Shown: in pieces, positions 44,094 through 49,156 of the stretch
Layout: each line of letters opens with the position of its first letter
Position numbering within the stretch: position 1 is the first letter of the stretch
From: Caryophanales bacterium UBA6259
GTDB taxonomy: Bacteria > Bacillota > Bacilli > Tepidibacillales > Tepidibacillaceae
Length of the DNA stretch: 49,156 nt
NCBI GenBank assembly: GCA_002441135.1
Contig: DJVJ01000016.1
Span: forward strand, 1-49,156
Reading direction: 5' to 3'
Notes under the pieces: model-generated
The model's database searches: none
What the model saw: only the letters and a program-made list of their open reading frames with translations
What the model was told of the DNA's origin: nothing
Made by a program: the position numbers and the translations under genes

Positions 44094-45569
44094 GTGAATC
44101 AAGAAAAAACACCACTTTTCACTCATCTTTTAGAGCATGCAAAAAAAAATCCAATTCAGTTCCATATCCCAGGCCATAAAAAAGGGTTTGGAATGGATAA
44201 AGAATTTAAAGATTACATTGGTCAAAATGCCTTATCCATTGATTTAATAAATATAGCACCTCTTGATGATCTTCATCATCCTCACGGAGTAATAAAGGAA
44301 GCACAGGAACTAGCTGCTGAAGCATTTGGTGCAGATTACACTTTTTTTTCTGTTCAAGGAACAAGTGGAGCAATTATGACAATGGTTTTGTCCGTTGTTG
44401 GGCCTAATGAGAAAATAATCGTACCAAGAAATGTTCATAAATCAATTCTATCCGCAATTATTTTTGCAGGAGCAACTCCTATTTTTATCCATCCTGAGAT
44501 GGATCATAATATTGGTATTGCTCATGGTATCACTACTAATTCGGTTAAAAGAGCACTTGAAGAACACCCAGATGCCAAAGGGGTTTTAGTCATTAATCCA
44601 ACTTATTTTGGTATCTCAGCAAACCTAAAAGAAATTGTTGACTTAGTTCACCAATATCATATTCCTGTTTTGGTTGATGAGGCACATGGAGTTCACATTC
44701 ATTTTCATGACAAACTACCGATTTCCGCAATGCAAGCTGGAGCCGATATGGCTGCTACCAGTGTGCATAAACTAGGTGGTTCATTGACACAGAGCTCTGT
44801 TCTTAATGTGAAAAAGGGGTTAATTAACCCACATCATGTTCAAAGCGTAATTAGTATGTTAACCACCACCTCAACATCTTATATTCTGCTTGCTTCCTTA
44901 GATGCAGCAAGACGTAATTTAGCAATTAATGGTCGAGAACTACTTGATTATACGATTGAATTAGCGCAGTATTTAAGAAAAAATGTGAACCAGATTAATG
45001 GATTATATTGTCCTGGTGAAGATATATTAGGATCTGAAGCTACCTATGACTATGACCCAACTAAAATTCTAATTAGTGTAAAGGAATTAGGGTATACAGG
45101 CTATGAAGTCGAAAAATGGTTAAGGAATAACTATAATATAGAGGTTGAATTAAGTGACTTATATAATATCCTTGCAATAGTTACTCCTGGGGATACTTAT
45201 CAGGATATTGATACCTTTATTAAGGCTTTACAGCATCTTGCAAAGGAACAGAATCACACAGGCAATCTGACCCATGCTAAGGTTCAATTACCAAATATTC
45301 CTGCCTTAGCTTTATCACCTAGAGATGCCTTTTATGCTGACAAAGAAGTGATTCCTCTTGAAAATTCTGTTGGACATGTAATTGCCGAATTCGTGATGGT
45401 TTATCCACCAGGGATCCCAATTCTGCTTCCTGGTGAAGTAATTACTCAAGATAATATAGATTACATTAAACAAAATTTAGAAGCAGGGTTACCTGTTCAA
45501 GGGCCTGAGGATGAAAGCTTAGCAACCGTTCGAGTAATAAAAGAAAGAAAAGCCATTTCTACGTACTAA
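44094..45569 (+). CDS. speA: Orn/Lys/Arg decarboxylase family protein (SpeA, arginine decarboxylase-type)
   Basis: A 491-residue PLP enzyme of the group III (fold type I) decarboxylase family. The PLP lysine is in SVHKLGGS (Lys226), with DEAHG (195-199) upstream and the histidine-rich HIPGHKKG near the N-terminus. B. subtilis SpeA is about 490 residues and converts arginine to agmatine for spermidine synthesis; lysine decarboxylase YaaO is the close alternative. Adjacency to the SR1 locus favours SpeA. I chose the GTG at 44094 because AGAAAGGG sits 8 bp upstream; the earlier GTG at 44085 overlaps that site. Confidence 0.85.
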   Translation: MNQEKTPLFTHLLEHAKKNPIQFHIPGHKKGFGMDKEFKDYIGQNALSIDLINIAPLDDLHHPHGVIKEAQELAAEAFGADYTFFSVQGTSGAIMTMVLSVVGPNEKIIVPRNVHKSILSAIIFAGATPIFIHPEMDHNIGIAHGITTNSVKRALEEHPDAKGVLVINPTYFGISANLKEIVDLVHQYHIPVLVDEAHGVHIHFHDKLPISAMQAGADMAATSVHKLGGSLTQSSVLNVKKGLINPHHVQSVISMLTTTSTSYILLASLDAARRNLAINGRELLDYTIELAQYLRKNVNQINGLYCPGEDILGSEATYDYDPTKILISVKELGYTGYEVEKWLRNNYNIEVELSDLYNILAIVTPGDTYQDIDTFIKALQHLAKEQNHTGNLTHAKVQLPNIPALALSPRDAFYADKEVIPLENSVGHVIAEFVMVYPPGIPILLPGEVITQDNIDYIKQNLEAGLPVQGPEDESLATVRVIKERKAISTY

Positions 45570-45610
45570 ACCTATAATTAAATCAAGATATTTAAATAAA
45601 AAATAAAAAT

Positions 45611-45630
45611 GCCTCGTCCTAGGACGAGGC
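45611..45630. terminator. Terminator of SR1 and possibly speA
   Basis: Perfect 20-bp palindrome GCCTCGTCCTAGGACGAGGC. On the minus strand ATTTTTATTTTTT follows, a good U-tract for SR1. The plus side (TATTATTATAATT) is weaker, so it may also end speA. Confidence 0.88.
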
Positions 45631-45683
45631 TATTATTATAATTGTTGTCTTTAAATTTACTCTTAATGATAACTTTGAAGTGA

Positions 45684-45806
45684 TTATTTTTGATCTTTGT
45701 GATTATGGCTGTGGCAATCAGGACAAACACCATACAACACTTCTGCTTTATCAGATGGAACAGCTGATATGATATTGTCACATTCCTTACATACGATTGT
45801 ACCCAT
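45684..45806 (-). CDS. sr1P: SR1P, GapA-binding small protein
   Basis: A 40-residue protein that begins MGTIVCKECDNIIS and ends CPDCHSHNHKDQK. It has two CxxC pairs (Cys6/Cys9 and Cys28/Cys31) and a His-rich tail, suggesting a zinc knuckle. The MGTIVC opening and the central LYG motif match SR1P of Bacillus. In B. subtilis SR1P binds GapA and stimulates RNase J1. The ATG follows GGAGGT at ideal spacing. Its position next to speA is the same as in B. subtilis. It is too short for most gene finders. Confidence 0.82.
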   Translation of the reverse strand: MGTIVCKECDNIISAVPSDKAEVLYGVCPDCHSHNHKDQK

Positions 45807-45851
45807 GCCTACTACCTCCATCTCATGTAAACGCTTTATTGTGATATCTAT

Positions 45852-45880
45852 ATTTTATTATGTCATACTAATTATGTCAA
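45852..45880 (-). promoter_or_regulatory. Sigma-A promoter of SR1
   Basis: On the minus strand: exact TTGACA (45875-45880), 17-bp spacer, TAAAAT (45852-45857). The predicted start near 45845 gives a leader of about 39 nt with a GGAGGT site before SR1P. Confidence 0.7.
45859..45869 (+). promoter_or_regulatory. CcpN-type operator 1
   Basis: TATGTCATACT fits the published CcpN consensus TRTGHYATAYW at all 11 positions, as I recall it. It lies in the spacer of the SR1 promoter, where a bound repressor would contact polymerase. CcpN represses sr1, gapB and pckA under glycolytic conditions in B. subtilis. Confidence 0.65.
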
Positions 45881-45901
45881 TATGCACTTTAAACATTTCA
45901 T

Positions 45902-45912
45902 TATGTCATACT
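45902..45912 (+). promoter_or_regulatory. CcpN-type operator 2
   Basis: The same 11-mer TATGTCATACT, 43 bp (about four helical turns) from operator 1 and upstream of the SR1 -35. A degenerate third copy (ATTATGTCAA) lies between, overlapping the -35. Paired CcpN sites are known at B. subtilis sr1. Confidence 0.65.
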
Positions 45913-45939
45913 TATATTTTTATAGTAGGACATAAAAGA

Positions 45940-45971
45940 AGTCCTGCGGTCATTTTTTGTCCCGCAAGACT
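45940..45971 (-). terminator. Terminator after the alpha/beta hydrolase gene
   Basis: On the minus strand AGTCTTGCGG/CCGCAGGACT with one G-U pair, a 12-nt loop and TTCTTTTATG after the stem, 30 bp past the hydrolase stop codon. It insulates SR1 from that gene. Confidence 0.75.
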
Positions 45972-46001
45972 CTTATACTTGTTTTTATTCTGTTCTCAAT
46001 A

Positions 46002-46811
46002 TTATTCTCTCTTCTTTTCTATCCAATTCGTGATTAATTCTAGGTAGATTTCTTTTTCCGGCTCATTCAATATTTCATGGTATAGTTCAGGAATTATATG
46101 ATATTCAATCAGTTCACTATTTATTTTACTAACAAAATCCGTTGCTTTTTCTGGTAAAACCAAAAGATCCTCTCCTGCCTGTAAAAACAATATCGGTAAT
46201 CCTTGCTTATTTATTTGATCTCTTTGACTCCAAACCTGCTTCATGGCTTCTTTAAATTGAAAAAACCAGCGAATACTCACTTTATTATAAACTAAAGGAT
46301 CCTCACCATATTGCTCAATAATTTTTGGATCTCTACTTACCTGATAAGGTTGAATATTATTTTTCATTGTAAATGATGGCCAAAAATTATGTAGAAAATT
46401 AGCAACTTGTATTTGCCACTGAGGCACTTCAAGCTTCATACTTAGTGCAGGAGAAGTTAAAATAATCCCCTTAATCTGCTGCTCCTTCTCTTTTAGCTCC
46501 TGAATAAACCTTAAAACAATTAATCCCCCCATGCTGTGACCCAAAAGAAAAATAGGAAGCTCTGGCCATTTCTGTTTAACATATTCTAGCCATTGATTCA
46601 CCTTTTTCAAATAATCATCAAAATACTCAATATGTCCCCTTTTTTCCTTAGACTTCCCAAGTCCCGGTAAATCGCCGCCTACCATAATATACTGGTGCTG
46701 ATTAAACCAGTCAGCAATATGCTGATAACGGCCAATATGTTCTCCCGCACCATGTACTACTAATACAATTACTTTCGATTCTAATCCTTCAAATTGCTGT
46801 AGAGTTTCCAT
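46002..46811 (-). CDS. Alpha/beta hydrolase (monoacylglycerol lipase/lysophospholipase-like)
   Basis: A 269-residue serine hydrolase. HGAGEH (about residues 20-25) is the oxyanion region, the nucleophile elbow GHSMGG places Ser93, the acid lies in LQAGEDLLVLP and the histidine in LYHEILNEPE near the C-terminus. This order matches the Hydrolase_4 group, which includes monoacylglycerol lipases and YtpA-type phospholipases. There is no signal sequence, so it should be cytoplasmic. The physiological substrate is unknown. It is flanked by terminators and not part of an operon with its neighbours. Confidence 0.83.
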   Translation of the reverse strand: METLQQFEGLESKVIVLVVHGAGEHIGRYQHIADWFNQHQYIMVGGDLPGLGKSKEKRGHIEYFDDYLKKVNQWLEYVKQKWPELPIFLLGHSMGGLIVLRFIQELKEKEQQIKGIILTSPALSMKLEVPQWQIQVANFLHNFWPSFTMKNNIQPYQVSRDPKIIEQYGEDPLVYNKVSIRWFFQFKEAMKQVWSQRDQINKQGLPILFLQAGEDLLVLPEKATDFVSKINSELIEYHIIPELYHEILNEPEKEIYLELITNWIEKKRE

Positions 46812-46862
46812 AGATTCAACTCCTCGTCACCTTATTTAAGCAATCTTTAATTGCAAAAAAGA

Positions 46863-46876
46863 CCCCTATTTAGGGG
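46863..46876 (-). terminator. Terminator overlapping the GAF gene stop codon
   Basis: CCCCTA/TAGGGG with a 2-nt loop, followed on the minus strand by TCTTTTTTGC. The TAG stop of the GAF gene forms part of the hairpin itself. Confidence 0.75.
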
Positions 46877-47291
46877 CCAAATTTAAAATGTCTTGTATTT
46901 TTTTAAAGAATTTTTGTTCTTCATCATCAACGAATTGAGTCACTTTTATGATCATTTCTCCAATTAAATGGTGTTTATTATAAAAAGGAATTAGAATTAT
47001 TTGGCCTCCTGGAAAGAAATCACATGTAATTTCTCCTCTAGCCGCGACAATGCTTAACATTTCATCACCAAAAGGAATTCTGTCTTCAGAAAAAACCTTA
47101 TCATCTCCTACATGACAAAAATATTTGAATGAACTTTCGTCGGTAAGATAAATACTAATTGCTTGATAATGACGCATTTCTTCACTTAAAAAGTGGATAA
47201 TCTCCTGATACCATTCCTTTTTATCCGATTTTTCTTCCACAAGAAGGCTTAGCTTACATCGAATCTCTTCAAGCATTTCAGCCTTTTTCAT
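46866..47291 (-). CDS. GAF-domain-like small protein
   Basis: A 141-residue soluble protein with GAF-like pattern: an N-terminal helix, the strands QAISIYLTDESSFKYFCHVGD and IPFGDEMLSIVAARGEITC, then QIILIPFYNKHHLIGEMIIK and a C-terminal helix. No output domain is attached. It has three cysteines (near residues 11, 61 and 87) that could bind metal or react with oxidants; this is speculative. I chose the ATG at 47289-47291 because GGAGG precedes it. Free-methionine-sulfoxide reductases share the fold, but their cysteine pattern is not evident. Confidence 0.68.
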   Translation of the reverse strand: MKKAEMLEEIRCKLSLLVEEKSDKKEWYQEIIHFLSEEMRHYQAISIYLTDESSFKYFCHVGDDKVFSEDRIPFGDEMLSIVAARGEITCDFFPGGQIILIPFYNKHHLIGEMIIKVTQFVDDEEQKFFKKIQDILNLAPK

Positions 47292-47429
47292 AAAAAATGC
47301 CTCCAAAATAATATTTTTTCATTTTCTATTTTACCATATTTTATAATTATTAGCCACATCAATTACCAACGGCTTTTTTGGATATTCTTTATCTCTTAGG
47401 CTTATACTTTGTATAAAGGAGGTGCTTTT

Positions 47430-47726
47430 ATGACTCACAAAGAAAAAAATGAAAAGCAACAAACAAACGAAAAAGCTTACAAAAACAAATTCATGATGAA
47501 TTGGGCTGAAAATGAGCCTCCAGAGCATTTTGCTGGTGACCAACAAACTGATAATTTCACAAATGATAATGATTATGATAAAAATCTGGATTTAAGAATG
47601 ACCTCCCCCATGGGCGGGCCATTTATGCATCCAATGCATGATGCCACTTTAGATGTCTATAGCAACGAATTAGATTTTATTGTGAATCAGTCAGCAACCA
47701 ATAAAGGAAATACGAAGAAAGAATAA
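47430..47726 (+). CDS. Hypothetical 98-residue protein
   Basis: A small hydrophilic protein with an ideal AAAGGAGGT site before the ATG and its own terminator, so it is probably a real gene. It has no transmembrane segment or cysteine. The N-terminal third is rich in K, N, E and Q, the middle in D and N, followed by SPMGGPFMHPMHDATLDVY. I do not recognise a family; sporulation or spore-coat proteins often have such composition, but that is only an impression. It is divergent from the GAF gene. Confidence 0.6.
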   Translation: MTHKEKNEKQQTNEKAYKNKFMMNWAENEPPEHFAGDQQTDNFTNDNDYDKNLDLRMTSPMGGPFMHPMHDATLDVYSNELDFIVNQSATNKGNTKKE

Positions 47727-47733
47727 TTTTTAT

Positions 47734-47757
47734 ACCCCCAATCATGGGGGTTTTTTT
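47734..47757 (+). terminator. Terminator after the 98-residue gene
   Basis: ACCCCC/GGGGGT with a 6-nt loop and a T7 tract, starting 7 bp after the stop codon. Confidence 0.9.
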
Positions 47758-47836
47758 CCATTTTTAATTGTCATCATTTCCATCAAGTGCTAAAATGGAT
47801 TTAGTATTGAACTTTTGGATGTGGGAGTGAATTATT

Positions 47837-48262
47837 TTGGGTAAAAGTACTTATGTAAAATTAGTCGCTGGTTCTAAACAACAATCAATTACATTAGCTG
47901 AAGTTAAGGATCTATTCCAACTATATGTTGATAGAATGTCAAAGCTTTCCGATCAATTAGATTGGGAATATAAAGACGCTGCTTTTCCTTATGTAATTGA
48001 AGAAAAGCCTGAAGGAAAAGATCAATGGTTCTTTTTAAAAGCTGTAGATCCTCTTTATAACTATCTTGTGGTTGGGGTAGACAAGGAAGAGGTAGAGGGC
48101 AATACAATATCTTATGTGCAGATTGTAATTCCTGATGAAGAGCATCGTATGCCTGGTGATGTTGCAAAAGCGAATGAGTTTGCTAAATATTTAGCACGTT
48201 ATTTACAAGCTGAATTACATTTATTTAATGATCGCATCATGTATTTCAACCCAAGAAAATAG
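47837..48262 (+). CDS. DUF1885 family protein
   Basis: A 141-residue soluble protein with a TTG start behind GGGAGTGA. It begins with a beta strand (STYVKLVAGS), then EVKDLFQLYVDRM; the middle is acidic and aromatic and the end is YLQAELHLFNDRIMYFNPRK. Size and ending match DUF1885, a Bacillales-specific family with a known structure but no assigned function. It is a stand-alone gene between terminators. No catalytic motif is visible. Confidence 0.7.
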   Translation: MGKSTYVKLVAGSKQQSITLAEVKDLFQLYVDRMSKLSDQLDWEYKDAAFPYVIEEKPEGKDQWFFLKAVDPLYNYLVVGVDKEEVEGNTISYVQIVIPDEEHRMPGDVAKANEFAKYLARYLQAELHLFNDRIMYFNPRK

Positions 48263-48289
48263 GTACATATACAGCATCATAAAATATTA

Positions 48290-48317
48290 AGCAGAGTGAC
48301 TAAGCACTCTGCTTTTT
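48290..48317 (+). terminator. Terminator between the DUF1885 gene and the YolD-like gene
   Basis: A perfect 9-bp stem, AGCAGAGTG/CACTCTGCT, with a 6-nt loop and TTTTT on the plus strand. The minus side has a weaker AATATTTT tract, so it may act in both directions. Confidence 0.85.
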
Positions 48318-48342
48318 TAATCGAATCGTATTCGAAATAATT

Positions 48343-48678
48343 TTAATAGTATGATTCAAAATACTTTATCTCCTTAAAGGTGATTTTTGTTCTTTCTTCC
48401 TTATCGTCTTCGATATAAATCATCTGTTGATTAGAATCCCAAGCAATTAAATGCCCAATAATCTCCTTTTTCTCCTTGCCATAAATAATTCTTAACTGTA
48501 AATCTTGTTTTTTCGCTGCTGTCTCTAGAACATTCTGCCATTCCTCCAATTGCTGCTCATCGATTACTTGTTCTAAATCAAATTCTTCTTTTAATTCGGT
48601 TAATCGCTGATTCAAAGCCTCTCTATGCTCCGATAGCATCATACGACTGCCTGTCCATAAAAGATTGCCTCTTTTCAC
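48343..48678 (-). CDS. YolD-like protein
   Basis: A 111-residue protein with the YolD-family signature GSRMMLSEHREAL (about residues 10-22), an acidic coiled middle and a C-terminal beta region (GHLIAWDSNQQMIYIEDD). Its GTG start overlaps the stop of the upstream polymerase gene by 4 bp (GTGA). YolD-like proteins are found paired with Y-family polymerases (UvrX/YqjW-YqzH type) in Bacillales and are proposed to act like a UmuD-type partner. A function in translesion synthesis is therefore inferred from the coupling. Confidence 0.82.
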   Translation of the reverse strand: MKRGNLLWTGSRMMLSEHREALNQRLTELKEEFDLEQVIDEQQLEEWQNVLETAAKKQDLQLRIIYGKEKKEIIGHLIAWDSNQQMIYIEDDKEERTKITFKEIKYFESYY

Positions 48679-49156
48679 GCTTCGTGCCCCCCTATTTTTG
48701 TTGCACGATCAAATAAAAGTCCCGTAGAAAGTAAAGAAGAAGCTCTAAAAACCGCGGTTCTCCCAAACCGATCTCTTATTTGATCCATCGTTTTAGCCAA
48801 TTCTCTTTTTTTTATCGAATTAGAAAATAGGCTTAATTGAACCACTCTGTCATCCTGTAATTGGGTTAAACTAATTCCTACTCTTCGAATAGGCTCTTTA
48901 TCCCAAAACTGATCCAATAACAGAAGAACAGTATGATATATTTCTAATGTATCATTGGTAGGATAAGGTAATGTGACTTGCCGATGAAACCCAGTAGGTA
49001 GATTAAAATCAGTCCCTCTCAAAGACAAGTGTACTGTTTTCCCATGAAGATTCATTTTCCTAGCACGCCGTCCTACTTCTTCCGTAATTTCTAGAAGTAC
49101 AACTTCAATTTCCTCTCTTAAATGATAATCACGTGGTAATGTAATGCTATTTCCTA
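48675..49156 (-). CDS. Y-family DNA polymerase (UvrX/YqjW-like), C-terminal fragment
   Basis: Open from the right window edge to the TGA at 48675. The visible 160 or so residues are the little-finger region and C-terminus. They read from SITLPRDYHLREEIEVVLLE through EEVGRRARKMNLHGKTVHLSL to IRRVGISLTQL, typical of UvrX/YqjW-type translesion polymerases. The palm domain with catalytic carboxylates is outside the window, so activity cannot be judged. An internal ATG at 49053-49055 is not the true start because the frame stays open to the edge with clear homology. Confidence 0.88.
   Translation of the reverse strand, partial: GNSITLPRDYHLREEIEVVLLEITEEVGRRARKMNLHGKTVHLSLRGTDFNLPTGFHRQVTLPYPTNDTLEIYHTVLLLLDQFWDKEPIRRVGISLTQLQDDRVVQLSLFSNSIKKRELAKTMDQIRDRFGRTAVFRASSLLSTGLLFDRATKIGGHEA

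Larger units (their letters stand above)
45601..45845 (-). ncRNA. SR1-like dual-function RNA (encodes SR1P)
   Basis: A roughly 245-nt transcript is predicted from a consensus promoter (TTGACA at 45875-45880, TAAAAT at 45852-45857, 17-bp spacer) to the terminator at 45611-45630. It contains the 40-codon SR1P gene. In B. subtilis SR1 is a 205-nt RNA encoded near speA that base-pairs with ahrC mRNA and also encodes SR1P. The 54 nt between the SR1P stop and the terminator stem could be the pairing region, but the target is not in the window. Expression should be repressed by CcpN through the boxes at 45859 and 45902. Confidence 0.75.

Noticed and set aside
45578..45781. A 67-codon minus-strand reading frame over the SR1 terminator region
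   Set aside because: It runs through the terminator palindrome, has no ribosome binding site and overlaps the much better supported SR1P frame (45684-45806).
47331..47546. Minus-strand 71-codon frame over the start of the 98-residue gene
   Set aside because: It is hydrophobic by reverse-complement bias of the A-rich opposite strand, lacks a ribosome binding site and overlaps a gene with an ideal one.
47904..48167. Minus-strand 87-codon frame inside the DUF1885 gene
   Set aside because: Antisense shadow of a family-matched gene, rich in Q, L and H as expected from the reverse frame.
1..49156. CRISPR arrays, tRNA/rRNA genes, prophage or insertion sequences
   Set aside because: No direct-repeat array with spacers, no cloverleaf or rRNA sequence, and no transposase, integrase or phage structural gene was recognised in reading both strands.

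Overview
The window is an AT-rich chromosomal segment from a low-GC Gram-positive spore-former of the order Bacillales. The evidence is a Bacillus-type division and cell-wall (dcw) cluster with sporulation paralogues (SpoVD, a SpoVE-length FtsW/RodA protein, GerR/YlbO, a YhcN/YlaJ lipoprotein), strong GGAGG ribosome binding sites and many intrinsic terminators. A 2-oxoacid:ferredoxin oxidoreductase and the siroheme-type heme enzymes AhbC and AhbD suggest an anaerobic or facultative lifestyle. I cannot name the species.

Layout. 1-19,030 (all minus strand, read right to left): mraZ-rsmH-ftsL-pbpB-spoVD-murE-murF-mraY-murD-spoVE-murB-murA-divIB-ylxW-ylxX-sbp-ftsA-ftsZ (ftsZ is cut by the left edge). 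murG is not in its usual place between spoVE and murB. The cluster is split by terminators after spoVD and spoVE. 19,190-25,000: a DUF84 NTPase, ahbD, ahbC, a DUF3397 membrane protein, panE, ylbP and gerR. In B. subtilis bshC sits where ahbC/ahbD/DUF84 lie here. 25,100-33,400: enoyl-CoA hydratase, an Spx/MgsR-like regulator divergent from a winged-helix regulator with SufR-like cysteines, a MidA-type methyltransferase, a candidate small RNA, a CapA-like protein, an MBL hydrolase, PhoH-PIN, a YlaJ lipoprotein and a flavin-type split-barrel protein. 33,500-43,900: a small unknown protein, nfo, typA, a C39-like lipoprotein, pepA, a DUF1054 protein, korAB and a nitronate-monooxygenase-like flavoenzyme. 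44,000-49,156: arginine-decarboxylase-type speA convergent with a 40-codon SR1P gene inside an SR1-like RNA, an alpha/beta hydrolase, a GAF protein, a 98-residue orphan, a DUF1885 protein, and a YolD-like gene coupled to a Y-family polymerase that runs off the right edge.

The most notable observations are non-coding or very small: (i) the SR1/SR1P locus with two exact copies of an 11-bp CcpN-type box at its promoter; (ii) a roughly 130-nt candidate sRNA at 28,797-28,930 with three C-rich motifs, its own promoter and its own terminator; (iii) five TGG boxes at about 10-bp spacing in front of mraZ, matching the MraZ operator pattern; (iv) an exact sigma-H-type promoter in front of ftsA; (v) a 26-bp hairpin repeat found twice exactly after unrelated genes. 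I saw no tRNA, rRNA, CRISPR array, insertion sequence or prophage gene. Most of the window is conserved core genome, and no obviously new multi-gene system is visible.
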